Part shown: in pieces, positions 51,758 to 60,652 of the stretch
Layout of the letters: every line of letters starts with the position of its first letter
How positions within the stretch are numbered: the first letter of the stretch is position 1
DNA from: Salinisphaera hydrothermalis C41B8
GTDB lineage: Bacteria; Pseudomonadota; Gammaproteobacteria; Nevskiales; Salinisphaeraceae
Assembly (NCBI RefSeq): GCF_000732535.1
Contig: NZ_APNK01000006.1
Coordinates: 100,042-164,041, forward strand
Length of the DNA: 64,000 nt
Direction: 5' to 3'
Made by a program: the position numbers and the translations under genes
The notes under the pieces: generated by a model
Told to the model about the DNA's origin: nothing
What the model saw: the letters and a program-made list of their open reading frames with translations, nothing else
Databases searched by the model: none

Positions 51758-52411
51758 GTGAAGAAAGGCATCATCGCAGCGATCGCCGTGGTCGCGATCG
51801 TGATCATCGGCGCCGCGGTCTACTGGTCGGGCCCGTCCCGGCACGCCGTGCCGGCCCAAGCTACAAATCAGGCCACGAATCCGACCCCCGACACCCAGAA
51901 CGGGTCGTCGACCACGCCGACATCGCCGGACAAAACCCAGAACAAAGGGAGCGGCACCACGCCTAGTGAGCAGGCCGCCACCAAGAAACCGGCCGGCTCA
52001 CCCGCCGAGCGCTACTGCGCCGACAGCCACGACAAGGCGGATACGAAAGCCATCACCCAGGCCGGCGGGCTGGTGCAGATTTTCCAGCACGAAGCCGCGC
52101 TGGGCGATGCCTATGGCTGTGCCACCGCTTACCTGAAGCATGGCGGCAATGTGGACGAGGTGGATCCGCGCGCCGATTCCGATCACCTCACGCCGTTGCT
52201 GTTCGCGATCAAGCGCAACGACCCGAAGATGGTGCGTTTCATGCTCGACCACGGCGCCGATCCGAACAAGCGCGGCGGGCCGCAGAAGATCAAGCCGTAC
52301 GGCTATGCCGTGTTCGAGGCGCTGCATAACCAGAGCACGAACTACAACGCGGTGATCAATATTCTGGATTCGGCCCTGGGCGACCACCCGGCGTCTTCCA
52401 ACGGTTCCTGA
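51758..52411 (+). CDS. Membrane-anchored ankyrin-repeat protein
   Basis: 217 residues from a GTG with a clear GAGGAG site. A signal anchor (KKGIIAAIAVVAIVIIGAAVYW) is followed by about 60 Thr/Ser/Pro/Gln-rich residues, then ankyrin-like helices (about 110-190): DAYGCATAYLKHGGNVDEVD and LTPLLFAIKRNDPKMVRFMLDHGADPNKRGG. About two to three repeats. Exported ankyrin proteins usually mediate protein contacts. It follows prpB by 34 bp and may be co-transcribed, though with no functional link apparent. Confidence 0.8.
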   Translation: MKKGIIAAIAVVAIVIIGAAVYWSGPSRHAVPAQATNQATNPTPDTQNGSSTTPTSPDKTQNKGSGTTPSEQAATKKPAGSPAERYCADSHDKADTKAITQAGGLVQIFQHEAALGDAYGCATAYLKHGGNVDEVDPRADSDHLTPLLFAIKRNDPKMVRFMLDHGADPNKRGGPQKIKPYGYAVFEALHNQSTNYNAVINILDSALGDHPASSNGS

Positions 52412-52587
52412 TCGGCCATCGCCACGACACACACCGCAATGAGCACAGCCCCGGCGCAATACGGATGCGGGCCGCGCCCACTCTGCGCTAGTTTTGTCGG
52501 CGTGTTTCGCGCGTGCCCCACGATCATGATGTCGCTATCTCCCGTCTCCACCGTACGGCCCGGCCGGCGCGCGGCCCGTTCGGCGCG

Positions 52588-53730
52588 ATGACCGGCGTGG
52601 ACAGCCAGAACGGCGGCGAGCCACCCAAGCTAGAGGTCGAGGACGACGCCGGGCGCCGTCGCGTGCGTCTGACGGGCTCCTGGCGGCTGTTCAACGTCAG
52701 CGATCATCGCAAGCGATTGGCCGCCGAACTCGAGGCGCTCGATTCACCTACCGAGATGACTTGGGATCTGAGTGACATCAGCGCGCTCGACAGCGCCGGC
52801 GCCTGGGTGCTGTGGCAGGCCTGGGGCGGCCAGGAGCCGGCCGAGTTGAACTGTCGCGATCCGCATCGCCAGCGCTTCGAACGCCTGGCGAACGCGCCGG
52901 AAGTGCCGCCGCGCGAGCGACGGCTGAGTCTGATTGATCTGCTCGATCGCCTCGGCGGCGATCTGATTGCCGTGGCCCGGCATGTTGGCGGCATGATCGC
53001 CCTGCTGGCCGGTGTGCTCGTCGATATCGGCACCTGTGCCGTGCGCTGGCGTCTGATTCCGTGGCGTGAAATCACGGCCGCGATCTATCGCTCGGGTGTG
53101 TCGTCAATCGTATTGCTGGGCGTGACCGGCTACGTGATCGGCGTGGTGATGAGCCTGCAGATTGGCGTGACGCTGTCGAGCTTCGGCGCCAACCAGCGCA
53201 TCATCGGGCTGATGGGGCTGGCCGTGCTGCGCGAACTCGGGCCGGTGATTGCCGCGCTCATTCAAGCCGGCCGGGCGGGCTCCTCGATCACCGCGGGCAT
53301 CGCGGGCATGCATCTCACTGAAGAGCTGGACGCGCTCAAGACGTTTGGCAGCTCGCCGCGGCTGCGGCTGGTCACCTCGCGCGTGATCGCCATGATGATC
53401 ACCATGCCGCTGCTCGTGGTCTGGACCGACGGCGCCGAGATCATGGGCGGCGCCACCACGGCGCAGCTTGATCTGAACGTGCCGTTCGCCTTGTTCATCG
53501 CCCGCCTGCCGGAGTCGGTGCAGATGTACAACTTCTGGCTCGGGCTCGCCAAGGGCGCGATTTTCGGGCTCATCATTGCCCTCGTCGGCAGCTATTTCGG
53601 CCTGACCGCGCGCGCCAATACCGATAGCCTGAGCTCCCAGACCACCCGCTCGGTGGTCGTGGGCCTGTCTCTGATTCTGATCATCGACGCGCTCAGCGGC
53701 GCCATTCTCGCCAAGATGGGGCTGATATGA
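52588..53730 (+). CDS. MlaE-type ABC transporter permease with N-terminal STAS domain
   Basis: 380 residues from the ATG at 52588; a longer frame begins at 52513 but adds no structure. Residues about 15-110 form a STAS-like domain (VRLTGSWRLFNVSDHRKRL, LSDISALDSAGAWVLWQ), fused to an MlaE permease with about five to six helices. The permease has the family pattern LRELGPVIAALIQAGRAGSSITAGIAGM. In canonical Mla systems the STAS protein (MlaB) is separate. First gene of a four-gene lipid transporter operon; the stop overlaps the next start by 4 bp. Confidence 0.92.
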   Translation: MTGVDSQNGGEPPKLEVEDDAGRRRVRLTGSWRLFNVSDHRKRLAAELEALDSPTEMTWDLSDISALDSAGAWVLWQAWGGQEPAELNCRDPHRQRFERLANAPEVPPRERRLSLIDLLDRLGGDLIAVARHVGGMIALLAGVLVDIGTCAVRWRLIPWREITAAIYRSGVSSIVLLGVTGYVIGVVMSLQIGVTLSSFGANQRIIGLMGLAVLRELGPVIAALIQAGRAGSSITAGIAGMHLTEELDALKTFGSSPRLRLVTSRVIAMMITMPLLVVWTDGAEIMGGATTAQLDLNVPFALFIARLPESVQMYNFWLGLAKGAIFGLIIALVGSYFGLTARANTDSLSSQTTRSVVVGLSLILIIDALSGAILAKMGLI

Positions 53731-54521
53731 GCGCCGACGACACCCCACAATCGCAAGCCGCGGTGGAAGTCAGCGGCCTGGGCGCAAAGATCGGCAAGCG
53801 CTGGATCCTGCGCGGCCTGGACCTGGAAGTGAAGCGCGGCGAAACGCTGGCCGTGATCGGCGGCAGCGGCGGCGGCAAGTCGTTGATGCTGCGGCACCTG
53901 ATCGGCCTCAACGAACCTGACGAAGGCTCGGTCGACGTGCTGGGAGTGCGCATCGAGCATCTCGATCAGTCGCGCATGCGTCAGCTCAGCCGGCGCTGGG
54001 GCGTGCTGTTCCAGCAGGGCGCGCTATTCAGTTCGTTGCCGGTGTTCGACAACATCGCGTTTCCGATGCGCGAGTTGCGCCGCGATGGCCTCGACATGCC
54101 CGAAGCGATGATCGACGATCTGGTCAGCCTCAAGCTGGCTGCGGTCGGCCTCGATCCGGAGGTCGGCAACCAGATGCCGGACGCGCTCTCCGGCGGCATG
54201 GTCAAGCGCGTCGCGCTGGCCCGGGCGCTCGCGCTCGACCCGGAACTTTTGTTTCTCGACGAGCCGACCGCCGGGCTGGACCCGGCCTCGGCCACCGATT
54301 TTCATCGACTCTATGAACACCTGCACAAGGATATGGGGCTGTCGGGTCTGATCGTGACCCACGATCGATCGACGCTCGCCTCCGTAGCCGACCGGGTGGC
54401 GATCCTCGACGAGGGCCGTATCCTGACTGTGGGAACGCTGGACGAGGTACGCCGCGTTTCACATCCGTTCATCGAGCGTTTTTTCGCCGCCGACACGGCG
54501 TCCGGCGCGCAAGAGACCTAA
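53727..54521 (+). CDS. MlaF-type ABC transporter ATPase
   Basis: 264 residues: Walker A VIGGSGGGKSLMLRHL, Q loop VLFQQGALFSSL, signature LSGGMVKRVALARALA, Walker B PELLFLDEPTAGLD and the H-loop GLIVTHD. FSSLPVFDNIAFPMRE is characteristic of MlaF. It powers lipid movement by the MlaE-like permease. It overlaps the permease gene (ATGA) and precedes the MCE gene by 1 bp. Confidence 0.95.
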   Translation: MSADDTPQSQAAVEVSGLGAKIGKRWILRGLDLEVKRGETLAVIGGSGGGKSLMLRHLIGLNEPDEGSVDVLGVRIEHLDQSRMRQLSRRWGVLFQQGALFSSLPVFDNIAFPMRELRRDGLDMPEAMIDDLVSLKLAAVGLDPEVGNQMPDALSGGMVKRVALARALALDPELLFLDEPTAGLDPASATDFHRLYEHLHKDMGLSGLIVTHDRSTLASVADRVAILDEGRILTVGTLDEVRRVSHPFIERFFAADTASGAQET

Positions 54522-54522
54522 C

Positions 54523-55434
54523 ATGGAAAACCGTTCGCACATCGTCGCCGCCGTCATCTTCATCCTGTTCTTCGGGGGCGGTGCCGTCGGCTTCTTCTTC
54601 TGGCTGTCCACCGGCGATAACGCCCATCGGACGATGATCATCGAGACCACCCAGTCGGTGGGCGGGGTGAGCGCGGAATCGCCGGTGAAGTTCAAGGGCC
54701 TCAAGGTCGGCCATATCGAGAGCGTGAGCTTCGATCCGCAAGACGCGAATAAAGTCCGCATCGTATTCAAAGTGCGCGATTCGGTGCCGCTGACGAAATC
54801 CAGCTACGGCGAACTGGCCACCCAGGGCATCACCGGAATGTCCACGCTCACGTTGAAAACGCCGGATCCGTCGGGCCCGAAGCTGACCGGCAACCCGCCC
54901 CAGCTGCCATTGCACAAGGGCTTGCTCGGTCGGCTGAAGAGCCGCGGCCAGGCCGATCTCCACAAGGTGAGCCAGATTCTCGACCAGGTCCAGAACCTGA
55001 CGGGCGGCAAGAACGCCAAACATATCAGCGATACACTGGCCCAGCTCAACCAGGCCACGCGCCAGCTCACCGAAGCCGAGAAGCAGCTGCAGCCGACATT
55101 GGCCCAGTTGCCAGAGCTCACACGCCAGCTGCGGCGTACGGTGGACAGCGTCGACCATCTGACCGACAAGGCGATCCCGGCGATCCAGAAAGCCGGCCAG
55201 GCCGCGCAGTCGGCCCAGAGCGTCGGCCAGTCGAGCCAGGACGTGATGCGCAACCTGAACAATCAGGTGCTGCCGCACATCGATGCGCTCACGCGCCAGA
55301 TGCAGGATACGGCACGCCAGATTCAGAACCTGGGCGCCGAGCTCTCGGCCAAGCCGCAGAGCGTGCTCACCGGCCCGCCGGCTCGACGGCCCGGGCCCGG
55401 CGAACCCGGTTTCCATGCCACGGGCGGTCAATAA
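54523..55434 (+). CDS. MCE-domain (MlaD-like) lipid-binding protein
   Basis: 303 residues. One N-terminal membrane helix (about 7-29), an MCE domain (about 40-120: SVGGVSAESPVKFKGLKVGHIESVSFD, TQGITGMSTLTLK), then a long helical tail (about 135-290) rich in Gln/Leu with repeated QLxxA-type heptads (TLAQLNQATRQLTEAEKQL). Longer than E. coli MlaD; the helical tail may form a tunnel or coiled-coil across the periplasm as in PqiB/LetB-type proteins. Works with the upstream permease and ATPase. Confidence 0.93.
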   Translation: MENRSHIVAAVIFILFFGGGAVGFFFWLSTGDNAHRTMIIETTQSVGGVSAESPVKFKGLKVGHIESVSFDPQDANKVRIVFKVRDSVPLTKSSYGELATQGITGMSTLTLKTPDPSGPKLTGNPPQLPLHKGLLGRLKSRGQADLHKVSQILDQVQNLTGGKNAKHISDTLAQLNQATRQLTEAEKQLQPTLAQLPELTRQLRRTVDSVDHLTDKAIPAIQKAGQAAQSAQSVGQSSQDVMRNLNNQVLPHIDALTRQMQDTARQIQNLGAELSAKPQSVLTGPPARRPGPGEPGFHATGGQ

Positions 55435-55444
55435 GGAATTCGAT

Positions 55445-56134
55445 ATGACGCCACAGACGCGTTTTCCACGACGGATGGCCGTGCTGGCCATCGCCCTGGC
55501 CGGCGGCACGCTCATGCTCGGCCTGGGCGGTTGCAGCGTGCTGGGCGGCGGCAGCGACAGCTACCCAACGCGCTATACACTGGACGCGGGCTCGCCGAAT
55601 ACGGCGGCTACGAGCGCCCCGTCGTCCGGATATACCCTGGATCTGCGACCGGTCAGCGCGCCGGACTGGCTGGGCTCCAAGCGCATGCTCTATCGGCTGG
55701 ATTACGCCGATAACGCCCAGCTTTCGGCCTACACCCAATCGTCATGGGCCGACACTCCCACCAGCCTGGTCGGCAACAATCTGGGCGACGCGCTATCGCG
55801 CTCCGGCCTGTTCACGGCGGTACTCGGCGATGCCTCGGGCCGTGCCGATCTCGCCCTTCAGGTGGAACTGTCGGATTTTTCGCAGCATTTCTCGTCGAGC
55901 ACGACCAGCCGCGGGCGGATCAGCGCGACCGCCACGCTGCTGCGGACCGATAACGGCGAGGTCATCGCCCAGAAACACTTCGTCAGCACGGCGCCCGCCT
56001 CGAGCGCGAACGCGGTCGGCGGCGTATCGGCCCTGGCGACGGCCGATACCCGGCTGGATCAGGATATTCGACAATGGCTGGCCGAGACGCTGGCCCATTG
56101 TGGCAACGCCTGCCCGGCCCCGAAACAAGGCTGA
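55445..56134 (+). CDS. ABC-transport auxiliary lipoprotein (PqiC/DUF330-like)
   Basis: 229 residues from the ATG at 55445, with lipobox GLGGC near residue 30. YPTRYTLDAG, LDLRPVSAPDWLGSKRMLYRLD and WADTPTSLVGNNLGDALSRSGLF match the ABC_trans_aux domain found with MCE systems (PqiC and the equivalent partner). It likely docks the periplasmic tunnel to the outer membrane. Last gene of the MCE operon. Confidence 0.9.
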   Translation: MTPQTRFPRRMAVLAIALAGGTLMLGLGGCSVLGGGSDSYPTRYTLDAGSPNTAATSAPSSGYTLDLRPVSAPDWLGSKRMLYRLDYADNAQLSAYTQSSWADTPTSLVGNNLGDALSRSGLFTAVLGDASGRADLALQVELSDFSQHFSSSTTSRGRISATATLLRTDNGEVIAQKHFVSTAPASSANAVGGVSALATADTRLDQDIRQWLAETLAHCGNACPAPKQG

Positions 56135-56188
56135 CGCCGCCCGCTCGGAACGAGCGGGGAGGTCTTCCGCAGTCGGGCCCTCTCGGGC

Positions 56189-57073
56189 TCAGCTGCCGAT
56201 CAGGCGGTCCCGTGCTTCGACATACTTGGCCGCGGTATTCGCAATCACGTCGGCCGGCAGACGCGGGCCAGGCGCGGTCTTGTCCCAGTCCAGCGTTTCC
56301 AGATAGTCGCGCACGTACTGCTTGTCGAAGCTGGGCGGGCTCATGCCGGTGGCGTATTCGTCGGCCGGCCAGAAGCGCGAGGAATCGGGCGTGAGCACTT
56401 CGTCGATGAGCACGAGATTGTCGTTGGCATCGATGCCGAACTCGAACTTGGTATCGGCGATGATGATGCCGCGCTCGGCCGCATAGTCGGCCGCCGAACG
56501 ATAGAGACCGATCGCCACGTCGCGAATCTCGGCCGCGCGCTCGGCACCGATGATCTCGGCGGTGCGCTCGAACGAAATCGTTTCGTCGTGATCGCCGGCC
56601 TCGGCCTTGGTCGCCGGGGTGAAGATGGGCTCGGGCAGCTTCTCGGCCTGAGACAGGCCTTTCGGCAGTTCGATGCCGGAGATGGCACCCGTGGCCTGGT
56701 AGTCCTTCCAGCCCGAGCCGATGACATAGCCGCGTACGACCGCCTCGATCGGCAGCGCGTCGAGCCGGCGCACGACCATGGCCCGGCCGGAGACCTGGGC
56801 GATCTCGGCATCGTCGAGAAAACGCTCCAGCGGCATGTCGACGCGCTGGTCCGCCACCGTGCCGGCGAACCGGTCGAACCAGAAATGGGTCAGCTCGGTG
56901 AGCACCGCGCCCTTGCCCGGAATCGGGTCCGGCAGGATCACGTCGAAGGCAGACAGCCGATCGGTGGCCACGATCAGCAGATAATCGACGCCTACGGCAT
57001 AGACATCGCGGACCTTGCCGCGCATGAGCAGCGGCAGGCTGTGCAGTTCGGATTCAAAAAGCGTTTCGGCCAT
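56189..57073 (-). CDS. purC: Phosphoribosylaminoimidazole-succinocarboxamide synthase
   Basis: 294 residues, the longer (yeast/alpha- and some gamma-type) form rather than the ~237-residue E. coli type. Seen: [55 protein letters not shown] and the [10 protein letters not shown] and [14 protein letters not shown] blocks for ATP/Mg. It joins CAIR with aspartate to make SAICAR in purine synthesis. Single gene, convergent with the MCE operon. Confidence 0.95.
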   Translation of the reverse strand: MAETLFESELHSLPLLMRGKVRDVYAVGVDYLLIVATDRLSAFDVILPDPIPGKGAVLTELTHFWFDRFAGTVADQRVDMPLERFLDDAEIAQVSGRAMVVRRLDALPIEAVVRGYVIGSGWKDYQATGAISGIELPKGLSQAEKLPEPIFTPATKAEAGDHDETISFERTAEIIGAERAAEIRDVAIGLYRSAADYAAERGIIIADTKFEFGIDANDNLVLIDEVLTPDSSRFWPADEYATGMSPPSFDKQYVRDYLETLDWDKTAPGPRLPADVIANTAAKYVEARDRLIGS

Positions 57074-57151
57074 GACGATCGAATGGTGGGCTACGCGGCC
57101 GCGTAGTTTAACAGCCGCCGCCGCGCATGCTCGTCTACAGCCGGGGATCGG

Positions 57152-57607
57152 CTACAACAAGCCGTAGCTGCCGCCGGTGGCAATCGCCACGATCACGAAG
57201 CCGATCCAGAGACTGACCGTGGCGAACAACCGGAGCTGATTCATCGCTCGCCCGGCATCGGCCAGCGCGCCGGCTGCCAACGCGCGGCGCACGCGCTTCC
57301 AGGGCGAGAAGAACATATGCCCGTAGAGCGCGATCATCACCCAGGCCAATGCCTGCATGACGTTGATATACGGCGGCACCACGGCGATTCCGCCCAGCAG
57401 CCCCGTCATCGCATAGCCGGTGACCAATAGCGTGAAGATCGCGATCCAGATCCACAGAAAAAAACGGCCCAGCGCGATCGACAACAACGGCAGACGCTCG
57501 CCCAGCGGTACGGACGAGGCGGCCGGGCGCAAGACGCCCACGAGAAAGAACAATCCGCCGACCCAGATGGTCGCGGCCAGCGAATGCAAAGCGATGAGAT
57601 ACGCCAT
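57152..57607 (-). CDS. CopD-family membrane protein
   Basis: 151 residues from the ATG at 57607 with four hydrophobic helices. LIALHSLAATIWVGGLFFLVG is the conserved first helix with a His, and GRFFLWIWIAIFTLLVTGY the second. Stand-alone CopD-domain proteins are of unclear function; copper transport or haem binding have been proposed. An in-frame upstream start would add 30 residues and is less likely. Lies between purC and the divergent rpe. Confidence 0.8.
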   Translation of the reverse strand: MAYLIALHSLAATIWVGGLFFLVGVLRPAASSVPLGERLPLLSIALGRFFLWIWIAIFTLLVTGYAMTGLLGGIAVVPPYINVMQALAWVMIALYGHMFFSPWKRVRRALAAGALADAGRAMNQLRLFATVSLWIGFVIVAIATGGSYGLL

Positions 57608-57756
57608 GGGGCCCCTTATCAGACGAGTGCCGGCGACCGTGGCGACCGGGCGTTGAAAGACGGCGATCACACCCGGTCTTGACGCCGGCCCGTCCATGAC
57701 AGAGCGTACCGAAGCCAGCAGGTGTAATCCACGATTATCAATCGGGCCCGTTTGTC

Positions 57757-58461
57757 ATGAGTCGATCCCCTTTCACCCCTCTGATCGCCCCGTCGATCCT
57801 GTCTGCCGACATGGCCGCACTCGGCGACGAGTGCGAGGCCGTCATCGAGGCCGGCGCGGACTGGATCCATTTCGACGTGATGGACAACCATTACGTGCCG
57901 AACCTGACCTTTGGCCCGCCCGTGTGTGCGTCGCTGGCCAAACGCCTGGCGCGCTCGTATCCGGACGTGCCGATCGATGTGCACCTCATGTGCGAGCCGG
58001 TCGACGACCTCATCCGCGGCTTCGCCGACGCCGGCGCGGCCTCGATCACCTTCCACCCCGAGGCCACGCGCCACGTCGATCGCAGCCTGGCTCTGGCCCG
58101 CGATCTCGGCTGCAAGACCGGGCTGGTGTTCAATCCGGCGACCTCGCTGGAGTGGCTGAAATACGTGCTCGACAAGATCGACATCATTCAGATCATGTCG
58201 GTGAACCCCGGTTTCGGCGGCCAGTCGTTCATCGACGAATCGCTGGGCAAGATCGCCGAAGCGCGCGAGATCATCGATACCGTCGTGGCCGGCACCGACC
58301 GCGAAATCCGCATCGAGGTCGATGGCGGCGTTAAAATCGACAACATCGCCCAAATCGCCGATGCCGGCGCCGATACCTTCGTCGCCGGCTCGGCGATTTT
58401 CGGCCAGGACGATTACGCTCGTATCATCGATCAGATGAAAAACGCCGTCGGCCGCGACTGA
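57757..58461 (+). CDS. rpe: Ribulose-phosphate 3-epimerase
   Basis: 234 residues of the TIM-barrel family: [55 protein letters not shown] and [11 protein letters not shown], which include the metal ligands His, Asp, His, Asp. It interconverts ribulose-5-P and xylulose-5-P. In many gammaproteobacteria rpe-gph-trpE are contiguous; here gph is absent between rpe and trpE. Confidence 0.97.
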   Translation: MSRSPFTPLIAPSILSADMAALGDECEAVIEAGADWIHFDVMDNHYVPNLTFGPPVCASLAKRLARSYPDVPIDVHLMCEPVDDLIRGFADAGAASITFHPEATRHVDRSLALARDLGCKTGLVFNPATSLEWLKYVLDKIDIIQIMSVNPGFGGQSFIDESLGKIAEAREIIDTVVAGTDREIRIEVDGGVKIDNIAQIADAGADTFVAGSAIFGQDDYARIIDQMKNAVGRD

Positions 58462-58536
58462 TACGGCGCCGGGGCCGGGCACGAGCGTCGCTGCCCGCTT
58501 TATCCGCGGCTTATTATTTTTAGCCAGACATAATCG

Positions 58537-58557
58537 AGCCGGCGTTTCAAGCCGGCT
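58537..58557 (+). terminator. Hairpin downstream of rpe
   Basis: Arms AGCCGGC and GCCGGCT with a 7-nt loop, 75 bp after the rpe stop. The T-rich stretch (TTATTATTTTT) lies before rather than after the hairpin, so this is a weak call. Confidence 0.35.
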
Positions 58558-58782
58558 TCGCCGCCGAGAACCGGCACAGGTTCGTCCGACGATCCATGCC
58601 TGATTGATGTCATCGCCCGGCCTCGGCGCAGGGCCAGGCAGGCGCCCTGCAACGCATGCCCGGCGTCCTCCGCCATCTCGATCGACATCATCTGCGGCTA
58701 AACTGTCGTTATCGAGCACCGCGACGCGCCCGATGCCCGTACCCGCTTGGCAAAACGAACCAGATACGGCAGGATTTCCAGC

Positions 58783-58866
58783 ATGACATCGAATCGATTG
58801 AAACAAGCGGTCAGCCGTGCCTTCGACGCGGCCTGGCGATGGCGAGTGAAGCGCTGGCGGGGCTAA
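58783..58866 (+). CDS. trpL: Candidate trp leader peptide
   Basis: 27 codons: MTSNRLKQAVSRAFD then AAWRWRVKRWRG, ending TAA. Three of the last ten codons are TGG (Trp), spaced closely as in a regulatory control region, and an AGGA site lies 8 bp before the ATG. It is about 70 bp upstream of trpE. Downstream, two mutually exclusive hairpins can be drawn (see next entry). Ribosome stalling on Trp codons would then choose between them. Prediction only; no family match is possible for so short a peptide. Confidence 0.5.
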   Translation: MTSNRLKQAVSRAFDAAWRWRVKRWRG

Positions 58867-58881
58867 ACCCGGTCCTGTTCT

Positions 58882-58920
58882 GTCGCGGTGCGCGACCGTC
58901 GTACCGCTTGTTTGTTCATT
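58882..58920 (+). promoter_or_regulatory. Candidate trp attenuator hairpins
   Basis: A compact stem GTCGCG/CGCGAC (58,882-58,896) competes with a second pairing, GCGGT (58,885-58,889) with ACCGC (58,903-58,907), which is followed by the T-rich tail TTGTTTGTTCATT. The second is terminator-like. The two pairings overlap and cannot coexist. Confidence 0.4.
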
Positions 58921-58937
58921 CGATCGATTGATGTGCC

Positions 58938-60473
58938 ATGTCCGAATCCGTCTCCTACGAGGCCTCGCTACTCGCCCGGCGTGAACCGCTGGTGGTCGAG
59001 GCGCTGGCCGACCTCGATACCCCGCTGTCGACTTATCTGAAAGTCGCCGACGCGCCCTATTCGTTCCTGCTGGAATCGGTGCAGGGCGGCGAGCGCTGGG
59101 GTCGCTATTCCATCATCGGCCTGCCCGCCAGCGAGCGTATCCGCGTGCGCGGGCGCCAGCTCGTGCACGAAACCGACGACGGCGTGATCGAAACGCTCGA
59201 GACCGACGATCCGCTGGCCTGGATCCAGGCCTTCAACGACGCCCGGCCACTGCCGCGTCTGCCCGAGCTGCCGCGCCTGACCGGCGGGCTGGTCGGCTAC
59301 TTCGGCTACGACACGATCCGTTATATCGAACCGCGGCTGGCCGGCGGCGCCGACGACAAGGACGATCCGCTGGATCTGCCGGATATTCTGTTGCTGGTGG
59401 CCGAAGAGCTGGTGATCTTCGACAACCTGTCGGGCAAGCTCTATGTGGTTGCCCATCATCTGGAAGGCGATGCCGAGGACCGCGCCCGCGTCCAGGCCCG
59501 GGTGGAAACGATTCTGGATGCGCTCGAGGCGCCCCTGCCGGCATCGGCGGCACGTACCGGCGCCGACAATCCGGCCATCGATCCGGAGATGGACGACGGC
59601 CGTTTCGTCTCCGGGCTGACTCAGACCGGCTACGAGGATGCCGTGCGCCGCATTCGCGAATACACCCAGGCCGGCGACGTCATGCAGGTGGTGCCGAGCC
59701 AGCGCCTGTCGGCGCCATTCAACGCCGAGCCGATGTCGTTGTATCGGGCGCTGCGCAGCCTGAACCCGTCGCCGTACATGTTCTTTTTCAACTTCGGCGA
59801 TCACCACGTCGTGGGCGCTTCGCCCGAGATTCTGGTGCGCGCGATGGACGGCGAGGTAACGGTCCGTCCGATCGCCGGCACTCGCAAACGCGGCATCACG
59901 CCGGCCGAGGACGAGGCGTTGGCCGAGGAGCTGCTGGAAGACCCGAAGGAGATCGCCGAGCACCTGATGCTCATCGATCTCGGCCGCAACGATGTCGGTC
60001 GCGTCAGCCAGCCGGGCACGGTCAAGCTCACCGAACGCATGGCGATTGAGCGGTATTCGCACGTCATGCATATCGTGTCGAACGTCACCGGCAAGCTGCG
60101 CGACGATCTGACGCCGATGGACGCGCTGCGCGCGGCGTTCCCGGCCGGCACGCTGTCCGGCGCGCCCAAGATCCGGGCGATGGAGATCATCGACGAGATC
60201 GAGCCGGTCAAACGCGGTGTATACGGCGGCGCGGTCGGCTATCTGGCCGGCAACGGCAGCATGGATCTGGCGATCGCGATCCGCACCGCGGTGATCAAGA
60301 ACGGCGAAATCCACGTCCAGGCCGGCGGCGGCATCGTCGCCGACAGCCAACCCACCGCCGAGTGGGAAGAAACCATGAACAAGGCGCGCGCGGTCATGAA
60401 GGCCGCGGCCCTGGCCGAGCAGGGGCTGGCGACCCGGCGACCGATCGGCAGCGCACCGGAGGGCTCGGCATGA
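58938..60473 (+). CDS. trpE: Anthranilate synthase component I
   Basis: 511 residues. The feedback-site block is [20 protein letters not shown]; the chorismate-binding C-terminal half includes [48 protein letters not shown] and [20 protein letters not shown]. It forms anthranilate from chorismate with ammonia delivered by TrpG. Its stop overlaps the trpG start in an ATGA, the usual coupling, but trpG itself is interrupted after nine codons. Confidence 0.97.
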   Translation: MSESVSYEASLLARREPLVVEALADLDTPLSTYLKVADAPYSFLLESVQGGERWGRYSIIGLPASERIRVRGRQLVHETDDGVIETLETDDPLAWIQAFNDARPLPRLPELPRLTGGLVGYFGYDTIRYIEPRLAGGADDKDDPLDLPDILLLVAEELVIFDNLSGKLYVVAHHLEGDAEDRARVQARVETILDALEAPLPASAARTGADNPAIDPEMDDGRFVSGLTQTGYEDAVRRIREYTQAGDVMQVVPSQRLSAPFNAEPMSLYRALRSLNPSPYMFFFNFGDHHVVGASPEILVRAMDGEVTVRPIAGTRKRGITPAEDEALAEELLEDPKEIAEHLMLIDLGRNDVGRVSQPGTVKLTERMAIERYSHVMHIVSNVTGKLRDDLTPMDALRAAFPAGTLSGAPKIRAMEIIDEIEPVKRGVYGGAVGYLAGNGSMDLAIAIRTAVIKNGEIHVQAGGGIVADSQPTAEWEETMNKARAVMKAAALAEQGLATRRPIGSAPEGSA

Positions 60474-60535
60474 TCCTGATGCTCGACAACTACGATTGGC
60501 GTCTTCCAAAGGCCAGTGAGTTCCATGATTTGTAA
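60470..60535 (+). pseudogene. trpG: trpG, truncated after codon 9 by an integrated element
   Basis: It begins in an ATGA overlap with trpE. The first nine residues MILMLDNYD are the normal start of anthranilate synthase component II (usual continuation SFTYNLVQ). From codon 10 the sequence becomes WRLPKASEFHDL and stops at 60,535. The base composition changes to AT-rich at the same point, and an integrase gene follows 118 bp later. So the glutamine amidotransferase subunit is split here; the rest may lie beyond the element outside this window. Confidence 0.85.
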
Positions 60536-60541
60536 CTAAGT

Positions 60542-60564
60542 TATTGATTTATATTATATCAATA
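60542..60564. promoter_or_regulatory. AT-rich dyad near the element left end
   Basis: Inverted arms TATTGAT and ATCAATA around 9 A/T bases, just inside the trpG breakpoint (about 60,496). Such AT-rich dyads near att sites often bind IHF or the integrase; this is inference. Confidence 0.35.
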
Positions 60565-60606
60565 TCCACAGCCGTCCATTGAGCGTCAAGCTGATCCAGC
60601 GTCATT

Positions 60607-60652
60607 GTGTATAATGTCGTGTATAATGACTTCTTAAAGAGGCGTTATACAC
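60607..60652. promoter_or_regulatory. Repeat cluster in the integrase promoter
   Basis: Two direct copies of GTGTATAATG (60,607-60,616 and 60,619-60,628), flanked by GTCATT/AATGAC (60,601-60,630), and an inverted copy TTATACAC (60,645-60,652) touching the integrase ATG. The copies contain a TATAAT-like -10. Probably an operator for integrase control or arm-type integrase sites. Confidence 0.5.
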
